A stretch of 64,000 nucleotides of DNA from Anomaloglossus baeobatrachus (GCF_048569485.1 NC_134355.1:556523142-556587141); one strand, 5' to 3'; counted from the first letter of the stretch, positions 1 through 11,579 are shown. The notes: generated by a model not told the origin, from the letters alone. Made by a program: numbers and translations.

Positions 1-1097
1 TGTTACTCGGCTTGGGAGTTTAGGGAACTGGAGACTTAATATCGCAGCTTCAGTAATGCATGTCCAATTTACAATCTACTCGAGTCGTGAATGATCACTT
101 AACCTAAAAGTGTTCCATGCTTGAAATCATTCCTGTCTTCACCCTTATCAGGATAATAACCCTGTATAGCAATTTGTTTTTGGCTTCTTTTACTTTCCTA
201 ATTTTAATCAGACCTAGAAGATCCTCATTCCTTTACTTCTCTTTTTTTCTGTTCTCCCCCTTCTGGCTGTCACAAGTTCAGTGGGATGTTCTGCGTGTCT
301 TCAAGCACAAGCCTCCATCCTCCCCCTTTTATCCCATGTCATGCAGACGTCCACAGCTGGCTATTTATGACCCTGCAGCACAGAAAGATCCCAGAACCTC
401 AGGTGGAAGCCAGTATCAGCTTTCCAGGGATCCAGAGAGCAAGAACTGCAGATCTCAGTGAATTTCCCCTCCAAGTCTTACAAGTAAGTCCATAACAATA
501 TCCCACACAATTTAGCCCCCTGTGCACACACAATGATAGCTCCATGTATTTTACTATCTGATATTGAGGTGCAGTGTAACATAGAAGGCCACAATGGGAT
601 ATAATATATGTGATGTAACACTGTGTGTGAATGGCACCATTATATTCACCAGTAACGGAGATATATATTATATATATTTTTTATACATTGTTTACAGTCT
701 CATGGACAATTACATCATATATTACCTAGATGAATTTCATAAAGACTGGAATAAAAAAATTGGATATATAAAATATGAAAGTTTGTGTATCACCACGCGT
801 GCCTTGTCTGGCAGTGTAGTATGTAGAAATTACCCAAAGTTTACTAATGTTATGCAATTAAGGATTATTAATGTGAGCAGTCATCTCCTCCATCTTTAGT
901 ACTTATTCAAACAATTTTTAATTCAGTAGTAATGGTAATGAAAAAAGCAAACAAGGGTGGTGTGGGGGGGAATTTTTCCCTTTGAGTATGAGCCCTACTC
1001 TTTGTCAAGATATCAATGCTGGATAAGGGGTGTTTTATAACATAATTTTTAATAAATACACTATAACATGCTAATCTAACAATTCATAACCTCCTCT
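1..1097. other. Anonymous AT-rich DNA upstream of KCNE4
   Basis: I see no gene here. A pyrimidine-rich stretch near 220-270 and a GTAAGT at 484-489 could be read as the end of an untranslated 5' exon of KCNE4, but the base before the donor is A rather than G and nothing else supports an exon, so I do not call one. Short open frames at 117-461 and 286-495 show no domain or recognisable composition. Confidence 0.4.
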
Positions 1098-1939
1098 AAT
1101 GGTGATTGAGCAGAGGACCAAAAAACTCAAAGACACAGACGATACCAGAATGTCAAAAGGTCTGAGGTCTGACAATGGTCAGTGTCTTATATTGATAGAG
1201 CCTACAATGGTAGGTTTATCAGTTTTAGAAGCATGTAAGCTTAGAAATTAGATAATACCTAAATTAAAGACATATAAAAATATAAATTCTGAACCATCTC
1301 GCCCATTGTGTAGATTCTTTGGAGTCTACATAATGGAATAATGTCCATAGGGCCTCTGATGCCATGCATCAAACAATGATGAGGATCTACATTGAAGGGC
1401 CCTTTCACATACAGTATCTTACTCTGATGAACCTCAGTAGCTCCTGCCCTGACCAAAAGGTACAGACATCTCAAGGAATGAGGTTGTGTATTGCAGAGTG
1501 ACAAACTGACAAGTGTCACTTCTCCTGATGAATCTCTTGGAGAAAAGAAACTGATTGGGTGGCACAGAATAAAGACAGTTCAGGGCAGCAACAGTACTTG
1601 AGGGTCATCTGTGGACTGCCCTTGTTGGGATTCACCAGGGTCAGATATGTGACAGAGTCCTACAAGGTAGATCCTCATCATTGTTTGAGGCATGGCATTG
1701 AGCCCTTTGGACATTATTCTATTATGGGAACTGCAAAGAATCTATAGGATGGGTGAGATGGTTCTGATTTATTTTTCTATGTCTTTAATTTAGGCCCTAT
1801 TTAATCCCTTTTCTTAATGATAAAGTTACCATTGTAGGCTTGATCAATATAAGAGACTGACCACTTCAACCTCAGCTATTTGGACACATTGTCATCGTCT
1901 GTGTCTTTGTGTTTCTACATCTACTCAATCACCATTAGA
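1098..1939. repeat. Long fold-back (inverted-repeat) element
   Basis: The stretch reads as two arms of about 400 bp that are inverted copies of one another, meeting near 1510-1540. The outer ends share TAATGGTGATTGAG and its complement (1099 and about 1938), and the inner parts share CCTAAATTAAAGACATA (about 1258 and about 1795) and AACAATGATGAGGATCTAC in opposite orientations. The arms differ by scattered substitutions and small indels, so it is not recent. No coding capacity is visible; the structure fits a non-autonomous fold-back transposon. It lies upstream of the KCNE4 coding exon, in what is intron or 5' flank. Confidence 0.75.
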
Positions 1940-1989
1940 ACAGTAGTAACAGTAGAAAAATCCTTCATATGGTTGTAGTAGTAGTGATA

Positions 1990-2250
1990 TATAATAATAT
2001 TCATTCACTTATATAGCGCTATTAATTCCATAGCACTTTACATACATCAGCAACAGTGTCCCCATTGGGGCTCACAATTTAAGGTCTCTATCTGTATGTC
2101 TTTGAAGTGTGTGAGGAAACCGAAGTACCCGGAGGAAACCCACACAAACACAGGGAGAACATACAAACTCCTTTCAGATGTTGTCTTTGTTGGGATTTGA
2201 ACCCAGTACCCCAACGCTGCAAGCCTGCAGTGCTAACCACTGAGCCACCT
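1990..2250 (-). mobile_element. Full-length tRNA-derived SINE
   Basis: Read on the minus strand this starts with a tRNA-like head: an A box (TGGCTCAGTGG, about 2247-2237) and a B box (GGTTCAAATCC, near 2195). It continues with a conserved body (GTTTGTATGTTCTCCC, GTGGGTTTCCTCCGGGTA, CAAAGACATA) and ends in GGAATTAATAGCGCTATATAAGTGAAT, here given only as a landmark near 2040-2008. The body is the widespread fish/amphibian L2-tailed SINE type. A second, headless copy lies at 16308-16530. It is a retroposon, not a working tRNA gene, because the sequence after the B box does not form the rest of a tRNA. Confidence 0.85.
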
Positions 2251-2253
2251 TAA

Positions 2254-3499
2254 TTGTAAAATGGCAAGAGGAAAGTCTAATGGACCCTTTACTTCCGAGA
2301 TTCTCTTTCTAGAAACTCTCAACAGCAAGATATGGAAGTCAGAAAAGATTTAAAGGGAACCTGTCATGTTGAAAATAGTACCTAATCTGTAAGCAGGCTT
2401 ATATAAAGGAGGAGGTGCTGATCAGACTTTTTTGAGAGAAAAGTTTCATCAAAATTTGTATTTTATTTTCCTATGGAGGAAAATTCCATAAACATCAATG
2501 AAAGTAACTAGTTCCACACAGAATACAATTGTTCTTGACATGAAGTATTCAATCAAATCTAAACATTAGATATGATCAATCGATATAGGCAATTAGGAAT
2601 ATTTATGACACTGTTAAAGAAATACTGTCTTTGTTCCCCATACCAACCAATCACAGCATAGCTTTCATTTCAAATTCTGCTCTTGAAAAATAAAAGCAGC
2701 ACTCTGATTGGTCGCCATGAGCTACATAGCTGATGTTTCTTTTAAACAAATTTCATAAATCTTCCTTTTTACATTTTTGCTGTATTTAGTCATAAAGAAT
2801 CTTACAAGATTTGAATTTGTTGCTATAGACTAGTAAAATGGCTAGTAAGAGATTTCAGATGGCACATAGACCGTAATATCGGCAGTGTCCTTCAGACCAT
2901 GAAATGGGCATTGCCTATAGTATATACATAAGGGAAAGTTTAGGATGTGCCTATATTACCTCTATCCCTCTACAACTTTGTCATACTGCAGTACATTTCC
3001 TACAAATGCAATGATATCATTTTATATGTTAAGCTCTGAGTTTTATGTAGTTTTTACTTGGCGATATATGCCAAGTGATAAACACCAGTAGCAACCTTGA
3101 CAATGTCCATAATGATTATCTCCAAGTAAACTATACAGTATTTGAGATTTTTTTTGTGACACCCCCCCTTCCTAATTTTACTGTTTGGTTATCTCAGGGG
3201 CATAGCTATAGTAGACAAATGCGTTCTGCGCCACAGGGGCTCCAGAAGCCAATTTGGCACTATATTTCGACACAAGACTTGGGCAGTAAACTAAACATTT
3301 GCCCCAGGTGATATAAAGCCTATCTATGGCTCTGGGTTATTCAGCATCCAAGCTAACACTAGAATGGTTTCCATGCCAGAGAACTTACCGTACCTACCCG
3401 TTGAGATTATAATGAGAAATCAAGCCAATATACAATGTGTATGAGTTTACACCTGAATTGTCCTACATCTGAAAGTGTTTTTTTGTTACTGAAATATTT
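2254..3499. other. Intron or 5' flank of KCNE4, no gene seen
   Basis: AT-rich DNA without a convincing gene. Around 2350-2440 there is the opening of a common anuran repeat (AAGGGAACCTGTCATG and following). The stretch at 3165-3320 looks like another worn repeat. Nothing else stands out. Confidence 0.4.
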
Positions 3500-3524
3500 C
3501 TAACATGTTTTTCTCTATCTGTAG
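3500..3524 (+). promoter_or_regulatory. KCNE4: Splice acceptor in front of the KCNE4 coding exon
   Basis: A pyrimidine-rich tract (TTTTTCTCTATCTGTAG) ends in AG at 3523-3524. The exon would start at 3525, 30 bases before the start codon. KCNE genes commonly have their whole reading frame in one exon preceded by untranslated exons, so this acceptor fits. Its upstream partner exon is not identified in the window. Confidence 0.6.
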
Positions 3525-3554
3525 ATATAACTGATAGACTGAACTTCTGCTTCA

Positions 3555-4046
3555 ATGTTGAGGATGGAAGAAATGGTTAATGGGACCATAACAGGCAAAG
3601 ACATGACCATGTATCAGGAGCCACGAAGCCAAGTAAGCAATGGGAAGGATAACAACGAGTATCTCTATGTTCTGATTGTTATGTCCTTCTACGGAATATT
3701 TCTGATGGGCATCATGCTTGTCTACATGCGATCAAAAAAGAAGGAGAAGGAATCCAAACTATTATTACTCTATCAGGATGAGGAGAAGCTTTGGACAGAG
3801 ACCAGGAAGAGTACGTCTTCTCTTTCTGTAGCCAAGCCACCCCAGCAGAGCACTATGTTCACTATCCTGCAGGACAGTTTTGTGCCCAGCCGCTTCTGCA
3901 CTGACTATAATGTAGTAGACAGTAGCCTGAGCTCTGAATCATCCTCCTCTGAAGTTCACTTTACCATCCAAGAAGAGGCTACAGAAGGACTTGTTCAAGA
4001 AAAAGCAGATGAAGAAAAATCTGAGGAGACAACACAGATTTCCTAG
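3555..4046 (+). CDS. KCNE4: Potassium channel beta subunit KCNE4
   Basis: A 163-residue single-pass membrane protein that would sit beside voltage-gated potassium channel alpha subunits (KCNQ1, Kv1 family) and in known cases suppress their current. Visible parts: an extracellular N-terminus with an N-glycosylation site (Asn9-Gly-Thr), one transmembrane helix at about residues 36-58 containing MSFYGIFLMGIML, a basic stop-transfer stretch (RSKKKEKE), the tetraleucine motif L69-L72 followed by YQDEEKLW, and an acidic serine-rich tail with SSESSSSEVHFTIQEE. The helix, the tetraleucine motif (a calmodulin/Kv1.3 docking site in mammalian KCNE4) and the tail are all KCNE4-specific rather than KCNE1-3. 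The ATG is chosen because an in-frame TGA lies four codons upstream; this matches the short mammalian form. Length is close to the usual 170. It is the only intact host gene in the window. Confidence 0.96.
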   Translation: MLRMEEMVNGTITGKDMTMYQEPRSQVSNGKDNNEYLYVLIVMSFYGIFLMGIMLVYMRSKKKEKESKLLLLYQDEEKLWTETRKSTSSLSVAKPPQQSTMFTILQDSFVPSRFCTDYNVVDSSLSSESSSSEVHFTIQEEATEGLVQEKADEEKSEETTQIS

Positions 4047-5785
4047 CGATAAATCTAAAGAGACTGCATAATTTCTCCTTATGAGACTATAGTCTTGTGT
4101 TTAGGGTCCTGGTCTCTAACAAGCTCCTTTTAGAGAAAGGAAGTACTAATGTTATAGGCGCGGTACGTTATGAAGGCCTACTTTGTATAGAGGGATAGCA
4201 TTGTCTTCCTTTCAGATACAGTGAACTAAAAGGTATCATAGGCTTTAGTATTGACCCTAGAAAGAAAGAGCTGGCCCTGTACTTTTGACAGTCTTATAGA
4301 ATGAGTTGATTCAAACTGACAGTGATAAAGTAAGACCGGGATGACCAGATCTTTCATTTTTATGATACTATAGCGGCTAGAGACGACATAAGTCTCTACT
4401 ACTAGTATTCAATACGTTGTAATAATATGTTTATAGAAGACCAGAAGTTGCTATAGATTGTAGAGTCGATGTCAGGGTATTATAAAGATATACAGTTTAT
4501 TGAGTATGATAAATTATGGAAACAAGGTTTTATATTTACTAATGTTATATAAACCAAGTTTGCTACAGATCTCATGACACAATATTTCCTTGATGTATAG
4601 CACTTTTTTGTTAAGTATTTATACATTTGCTAGTATATGAGCATTTCTGGAGGTGTGGAACCTCCTTATTTTTAGCTGAGACTTTTACTAATAGACGGTA
4701 GGGTTCCTGATTTGCGGACCTCATTCTAATACCATAACATGTATTACAAAGACATTTAACTAGGGGTTGACCAAAGCAGATAAGGGTTCATGCCATTTCA
4801 GACTGAGTACTGTACATTTTAAAAACAATACTTGAACCATGTAGATTTTTTTCACTTAGTTAATTCATTTCTCTAGTGATCAGTAGGGCATTGACCTGAC
4901 CAAAATCCCCATAGTGAATTATATAAAAAAAAAATAAAGAGAAAATCTCCCGGAAACAGAAATTCCAGATTTTCATTCTGTCACTTATTTATGTAACTCA
5001 GTCCTTCAGATCTATTAGTAGTTTATGTGTGACGTTCTCTTCACAGAATCACTGTTGAGATTGCACGTGCTTTACTGTTGCACTGATTATTGGATCATAC
5101 ACTTGTGAACCTCCCTAGTAGTGTGGAGATCTATGGTAGAGATTCTTGAGGACCACGTTTTACCATTTCTGTATTCTTGAGGATGACATTTAACCATTTC
5201 TGAGCTACATTTCACTGGGTCCAGACATATCCAATGGTCAGAAGCAACGCTGTTTCTAAATGAAAAGTAAACATTTTTTTCAAATACTGGAAACCCTATA
5301 TAGGGTTGTTACTCAACACATTTTGGAGGGAAAATGCCATTGCAGTTTTTTTGAGCCCAAGCTACAAGTAGATCCTAAGAAATATGAAATATATGGGAAT
5401 GACTTCTACTTGTCAAATCATCTTCTGTCTTTGACTCAAAAACTGCAGTGGGGTTTTTCAAAAAAGTTCTGTCTTAGGAACTATCTTATCAGTTGTAATA
5501 TTAACAATTTTTTTTGCATAGGTCCCATAATTTATGGAAGATGGGACAAAATGACATATAAAGAAAAAGACTGCATTTATGTGACTACATACAGATGTAT
5601 TCTGATATGTTTCAAGTATTTAACATGTCAATGTATATTAAACTATTGTAGAGTACCAGATCCTCTACTATTCTCACTTTGTGTCCTTTGGTTGTATCAT
5701 GTGGTAATGGTTTGTTAAGCACTTGTAATTTTGTTAAAGCTATCTAAATTAAAGATAATTGTAATAAAAATGAACAGTTTTTGTG
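4047..5785 (+). other. KCNE4: Probable KCNE4 3' untranslated region
   Basis: AT-rich DNA following the stop codon with no recognisable repeat and no competing gene. A first AATAAA lies at 4933-4938 in an A-run; a better candidate end is the AATAAA at 5763-5768. The 152-codon open frame at 5260-5718 has no family resemblance and is taken as chance. Confidence 0.5.
5763..5768 (+). promoter_or_regulatory. KCNE4: Candidate polyadenylation signal of KCNE4
   Basis: AATAAA is followed after about ten bases by a TG-rich tract (TTTTTGTGTGCGG), the usual downstream element. This would give a 3' UTR of about 1.7 kb. The alternative is the AATAAA at 4933-4938, which lacks as clear a TG-rich tract. Confidence 0.5.
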
Positions 5786-6502
5786 TGCGGTCTTTGACCC
5801 CAAACATACCCTTTCCTCACACACAAGGATGGTGCATTAATGGACTCAGACACAATTGAACTGAACACAAACAACTGTACCCAACTTTAAGAATACCTAC
5901 CACAAATATAGGAGGGTGGGCAGCCCCAGGTTGACGATTTTTCTAACTACCATGTATTACCAAATAGCAAAGAAGTGCCCCTAAAGTCTCCCTCACTAGG
6001 CCCAACTTTCTAACAAAAGTTGCGCCCACGCTTCTAGATTACGAAAGCCGCAGCTACTGTCGCAATAAAAGATCTTGCAAGATCCTGCTAATTGTACTAA
6101 CGGAGAGCTGCCATGTACTTTACTATTACTGAACTGTAACAATTGTAACCATATCACCATTCTAACCATATTACCGTTCACTAACAGCATAGTAAAGAAT
6201 GCTACAGCACTCGGTGCAAAGAGTGGGATTTCCAAAGATCTCACTCTATAACTGGGTGCGGCCAAGGAAAGTTGTGGGATCCTAGTCTGTATGTCAGGAT
6301 TTCACAACCCTGATTTTTGTCCCTGACTTTTTCTAGAAAGTCAGGCCCTTTCAGCGGACGTTAGGGGCACTTATGAGCAATTGTGTTACTATATGCTATT
6401 TAGAAAAAATACTTATTGGTTATGAAAGTTACTCTTTAAAATAGAACAATGTAGTGGTTACAGTCACTCTATTATGACACTAACTGGACAGTGACAGAGA
6501 TA
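5786..6502. other. Intergenic DNA, nothing recognised
   Basis: No coding sequence, inverted repeat or known repeat family is evident here. Confidence 0.4.
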
Positions 6503-6716
6503 GGCCTCATCCGCACGCTGCATCTTTGTTTTGGTGCATTTTTTGATGTTTGTGGTCACAAAAGATGCACCCAAATCCATGCATTTCCTTCCTCCAGCAA
6601 AGTCTATGAGATTTCTGTTTTGCTGTCCGCACAGTGCATCTTTTTTTGGCTGCGTTTTTGAAGACGCAGGAAAGATGCAGCATGTCAATTTTTTTTGCGT
6701 TTTGTCCTTGCATTTT
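6503..6716. mobile_element. Partial MITE with GGCCTCATCCGCACGC end
   Basis: The left end GGCCTCATCCGCACGC after TA resembles the terminus of the complete MITE at 11580 (GGCTGTGTCCGCACTTTGCG). Both share the internal phrase GCAGCATGTCAATT and pieces of GCGTTTT. No matching right terminus is found, so this is a truncated copy of the same type. Confidence 0.5.
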
Positions 6717-6949
6717 GGAGGACTGGTAGATCAATCCTTCGCTGACTCGCGGTCAGCGGGGGATTGATCCCTTGTATCTGGACAGATGTCAGTCCCCTTA
6801 TAAAGTCTTTGGGGGCCAGAATTCAGCGCAAAGGTAAGCTTCATACTTACTGATTCATTGAGGCAGCTCTCACACTGCTCCTACAGCAGCTCATTCAGTT
6901 CCCAAGCCACTCATTACCTTCATTGAATATGTCCACTGGCATTTGTGAT

Positions 6950-7745
6950 TGGTTGCAGTCAGACAGTCAGACAAGCCCCCACGCGTGTCTGAGGCTTCCA
7001 ATTACAGATGCCGGTGCGCAGGTCTATATATTGTAGAGTAAAATAAATAATAACAAATTGGCACAGGATTTCCCCCATATTATGATACCCAGCACAGATA
7101 AAGTCCGACAGCTGGGGGCTGGTATTCTCAGGCTGGGGATACCCGTGGTTATTGGGCGCCCCCCAGCCTAAAAATATCACCCTGCAGCTGCCCGGAATTG
7201 CCACATCCATTTGATGTGACAGTCCTAGCACTTTACCTGGCTCTTCCCGATTGCCTTGGTGAGGTGACATTCAGTGTAATAAGTAGTTAATGGCAGTCCA
7301 CAGCTGCCAGTTAGCCCTAGATTAATAATGAGAGGCATCTATGAGACCCCCCATCACTAATCTGTAAGTGAAAGTAAATAAACACAAACACCCCAAAAAT
7401 CCTTTATTTGAAATAAAAGACCAAAAAGCACCTTCTTTCACCACTTTACAGTATTAATGCGCAAAACACTCCTGTAGGTCCAACGTAATCCACACAAGGT
7501 CCCACTATGCTTCCAGCACTGCTACATCTAAAGCTCACAGCGAGCACCATAGAACATGACTGCCCGCTGTGAGGTTGAGATAGAGACTAAGCTGCAATCA
7601 GTGGTGACATTAATCGTGTTAGCCGTGGCTACAGCTGGAGTCCTCCACCTTTAACCGCAAATCACCTGAGTGATGAAGCTGATCACGTGGCTCACTTCAG
7701 TAGCTGCCTGAACCTCACAGTGATCTGCATAAAAGCTTTGATGAA
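6950..7745. repeat. Unclassified anuran interspersed repeat
   Basis: Contains phrases that recur at 57560-58590 in this window: TTGGTTGCAGTCAGAC, CCCATATTATGATACCCAGC, CAGCTGGGGGCTGGTATTCT, GGTTATTGGG. It has no reading frame of note, no terminal inverted repeats that I can find, and no known superfamily assignment. It is one of the abundant repeats of frog genomes. Confidence 0.6.
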
Positions 7746-8036
7746 TCGAGCTACTTCAAAGTACATATCTACCCAGAAATGAGACAATACCATCAAATAG
7801 GTGATCAAAGAAGTGAACAGATCAACACTGTGACCAAATAGTTGCCATAGATACTGTAGCACTTAGCTGATTATAATAGGATGACAGTGATCCGTCATAA
7901 TATACACAGTGCTATCTGGTCTCAGTCTAAATGAGGTCCCATTAGTAGATATCCACGGTATCCATACCTGTTTGATGATATTGTCTCTGGATAGATATGT
8001 ACTTTTATTTTACTCTTAACCATGGTAGTAGATGTA

Positions 8037-9684
8037 CAGTCATATAAAAAAGTTTGGGCACCCCTATTAATGTTAACCTTTTTTCTTTATAACAATTTGG
8101 GTTTTTGCAACAGCTATTTCAGTTTTATATATCTAATAACTGATGGACTCAGTAATATTTCTGGATTGAAATGAGCTTTATTGTACCATCAGAAAATGTG
8201 CAATCTGCATTTAAACAAAATTTGACCGGTGCAAAAGTATGGGCACCTCAACATAAAAGTGACATTAATATTTTGTAGATCCTCCTTTTGCAAAAATAAC
8301 AGCCTCTAGTCGCTTCCTGTAGCTTTTAATGAGTTCCTGGATGAAGGTATATTTGACCATTCCTGTTTGCAAAACAATTCCAGTTCAGTTAAGTTTGATG
8401 GTCGCCGAGCATGGACAGCCCGCTTCAAATCATCCCACAGATGTTCAATGATATTCAGGTCTGGGGACTGGGATGGCCATTCCAGAACATTGTAATTGTT
8501 CCTCTGCATGAATGCCTGAGTAGATTTGGAGCGGTGTTTTGGATCATTGTCTTGCTGAAATATCCATCCCCTGCGTAACTTCAACTTCGTCACTGATTCT
8601 TGCACATTATTGTCAAGAATCTGCTGATACTGAGTTGAATCCATGCGACCCTCAACTTTAACAAGATTCCCGGTGCCGGCATTGGCCACACAGCCCCAAA
8701 GCATGATGGAACCTCCACCAAATTTTACTGTGGGAAGCAAGTGCTTTTCTTGGAATGCCTATTTTTTTGCCTCCATGCATAACGCCTTTTTGTATGACCA
8801 CACAACTCAATCTTTGTTTCATCAGTCCACAGGACCTTCTTCCAAAATGTAACTGGCTTGTCCAAATGTGCTTTTGCATACCTCAGATGACTCTGTTTGT
8901 GGCGTGCTTGCAGAAACTGCTTCTTTCGCATCACTCTCCCATACAGCTTCTCCTTGTGCAAAGTGCGCTGTATTGTTGACTGATGCACATTGACACCATC
9001 TGCAGCAAGATGATGCTGCAGGTCTTCGGAGGTGGTCTGTGGATTGTCCTTGACTGTTCTCACCATTCTTCTTCTCTGCCTTTCTGATATTTTTCTTGGC
9101 CTGCCAATTCTGGGCTTAACAAGAACTGTACCTGTTTTCTTCCATTTCCTTACTATGTTACTCACAGTGGAAACTGACAGTTTAAATCTCTGAGACAACT
9201 TTTTGTATCCTTTCCCTGAACAACTATGTTGAATAATCTTTGTTTTCAGATCATTTGAGAGTTGTTTTGAGGAGCCCATGATGCCACTCTTCATAGGAGA
9301 TTCAAGTAGGAGAACAACTTGCAAGTGGCCACCTTAAATACCTTTTCTCATGATTGGTTACACCTGCCTATGAAGTTCAAAGCTCAATGAGGTTACAAAA
9401 CCAATTTAATGCTTTAGTAAGTCAGTAAAAAGTAGTTAAGAGTGTCCAAATCAAGAAATTGATAAGGGTGCACATACTTTTTTTACACGCACCAGTCAAA
9501 TTTTGTTTAAATGCAGATTGCACATTTTCTGTTAGTACAATAAACCTCATTTCAATCCAGAAATATTACTGAGTCCATCAGTTATTAGATATATGAAACT
9601 GAAATAGCTGTTGCAAAAACCCAAATTGTTATAAAGAAAAATGGTTAACATTAATAGGGGTGTCCAAACTTTTTCATATGACTG
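8037..9684 (-). mobile_element. Tc1-like DNA transposon with both ends
   Basis: The element is 1648 bp and is flanked by TA on both sides (8035-8036 and 9685-9686). Its inverted ends are long (about 200 bp); the left end begins CAGTCATATAAAAAAGTTTG and the right end is its complement with a few changes. A transposase gene runs on the minus strand between the ends. The short conserved outer and inner repeat blocks are those of Tc1 elements that carry DDE transposases. The two ends differ by only a few per cent, so the insertion is moderately young. Confidence 0.93.
8265..9279 (-). pseudogene. Tc1 transposase (DD34E), two frameshifts
   Basis: Translation on the minus strand from the ATG at 9279 (MGSSKQLSNDL) gives the usual Tc1 layout: two helix-turn-helix domains joined by the GRPRK AT-hook-like linker, then the catalytic domain with WTDETK (first Asp), DNDPKH (second Asp) and NIIEHLWD (Glu). 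Intact length would be about 338 residues, normal for the family. Two lesions are visible: one missing base in the A-run near 8775-8785, after RRYAWRQK, and a small deletion near 8340, after IPSSR. The expected end (FAKGGSTKY and stop at 8265-8267) is still present in another frame. The element therefore cannot make its own transposase but keeps ends that could be used in trans. Confidence 0.9.
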
Positions 9685-9790
9685 TATGTGTACATCTGTT
9701 GTGCGCTATCTACATGCCTGTTTCTTGCTGACTCTGTTACATGTGGTGCATTTAATGCACTAACATCCTGCGAAACTTTGTGATGCATAA

Positions 9791-11236
9791 TCTAATATAT
9801 AAAGCTGAGTGTATGTGTGTGTGTGTCTGAGACCCGTGGAAGCACCGCAGGTGTGCGAAACGGCCGTCGTCTAACGTGCTGGCTGCTCCCCTCACTCCCC
9901 TCCAACACAGCATGTAATTCCAAGGCTTGAATAAAGCGAATTTTTCTTCACAGCAGCAAGCGGTGAGTGCCTGTTTTTTCTTATCTTTGGACACTCGGAA
10001 TCATTGTGGACTTTGCACATGAGCACCACGCAGCTGCAGCCCCTTTTGGTAACAAGTAACTTAGATACATGTCGGCTACCACTATACAATGCCATTTTTG
10101 TCATAGAATTCCCTGACAGGTCTGAGTAGTGCCCTGCACTTTTCCTTCTCTCATCTTCACGTATGTGTGTGTGTGTGTGTGTATGTCCGCTAAAGGAATT
10201 CGCACCATCGCATTTACAATCACAATTTTGAACAGGCGCCCCATGTGACTCAGGGAACGTCATAAACTATGTTTTGACAGGAAAATCTAACCCCACACTT
10301 TACAGTTACTCTCCAAAATACCTGTCTCCATTAAAGTCAAAGGAGATAGGAGCTACAGCTTATTAATAGGAGCTGGTTGCTATAGGAACAAAATATATTG
10401 TTAACATAAGAAACTTATGTGTGAGGTAATAAGGTGTTGATGGGGAGGCGGATAGAGAGAGACAGAAAGAGACAGACAGACAAACATAAGCACGGACAGA
10501 GACTGACAAATAGGGAAAGAGACAGAGACAGAAACAGTCAAAGAGACAGACAGAGACAGGCAGACAGGGAAAGAGATAGACAGAGGGCGAAAGAGACAGA
10601 GACAGAGGGGGAGATAGACAGAGGGGGAGAGAGACAGAAGGGGAAAGAGACAGAGAGGGAAAGAGACAGAGGGGAAAAGAGACAGAGGGGGAAAAGAGAC
10701 AGAAGGGAAAAGAGACAGAGGGGGGAAAAGAGACAGAGGGGGGAAGAGACAGACAAAGAGGGGAAGCGACAGAGGGAGATAGACAAAGGGGAAAAGAGAC
10801 AAAGGGGAAAAGAGACAAAGGGGAAAAGAGACAAAGGGGAAAAGAGACAGGGGAAAAGAGACAGAGGGGCGAAAAGAGACAGAGGGGCGAAAAGAGACAG
10901 AGGGGGAAAGAGACAAAGGGGGAAAGAGACAAAGGGGGAAAAGAGACAGAGGGGGAAAAGAGACAGAGGGGGAAAGAGACAGACAGACACAGAGATAGAG
11001 AAACAGACAGAGAGACTGATACAGAGACAGACAGAGAGATAGACACAAACAGACAGACAGACATGGATAGAGACTGACACACAGGCAGACAGGGAAAGAC
11101 AGACACAGACAGAGCCACACACACAGAGAAAGACACACAGACAGAAAGAGATAGACAGACAGACAGACACAGACAGACAGACTGGGAGAGAGACAAAGAG
11201 TTACTATCCCGGGCAACGCCCAGGTACTACAGCTAG
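9791..11236 (+). mobile_element. Non-autonomous Helitron with purine-rich tandem repeats
   Basis: The left end starts TC (TCTAATATATAAAGCTGAG) directly after an A, and the right end finishes CTAG directly before a T, the signature of Helitrons, which insert between A and T without target duplication. A stem-loop, CCCGGGC-AAC-GCCCAGG (11208-11224), sits nine bases before the terminal CTAG, again as expected. There is no Rep/helicase gene. The interior carries a short CA/TG tract and a long array of GACAGA/GGGGAAAAGAGACAGA-type repeats (about 10440-11190). Confidence 0.78.
10440..11195 (+). repeat. Purine-rich tandem-repeat array inside the Helitron
   Basis: About 750 bp in which the plus strand is nearly all purine, interrupted mainly by single C or T. 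Units drift between GACAGA, GGGGAAAAGAGACAGA and related words. Long open frames arise on both strands simply because stop codons are rare in such sequence; none is a gene. Confidence 0.85.
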
Positions 11237-11579
11237 TATAGTATATAATGCACCTTAGAGACTAGCACTTTATATAATTTTGAGCTATGCCATAAGGAGT
11301 ACTATTCTCTGTGGTCCTCTCCTGTGGAACCTGTTTAGGGGAAACATGTCAGGTGGTTTTTAGACCATCTTTCTCTTATAGAGCGGTGTTATTATTTTTG
11401 GCCACTGAGTCTTGTTTGTAATCTTTGGAAAAATTATTGTTGCTGGGGAAAATTGTGACTTTGTGGTAGTCGTTACTAACCCAAAATAGTGTGCATTGTT
11501 GTGAACTCATTCATACTGTGTGATAATTTATTCATTTTTGACCCTTTCTCTATGTCTCTAGGGCTTACTAGGGCCATAA

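Noticed and set aside
117-495. Open frames that could be an extra KCNE4 coding exon
   Set aside because: An in-frame TGA just before the KCNE4 start codon blocks an upstream coding extension, and the donor-like GTAAGT at 484 has a weak preceding base.
1990-2250. Possible tRNA gene on the minus strand
   Set aside because: A and B boxes are present but the tRNA cloverleaf is not completed; the body and tail are those of a SINE.
5260-5718. 152-codon frame downstream of KCNE4
   Set aside because: AT-rich, no domain, no splice or start support; lies in the probable 3' UTR.
10363-11216. Long Ser/Leu/Cys-rich frames on the minus strand
   Set aside because: By-product of the polypurine array, where the complementary strand has few stops.
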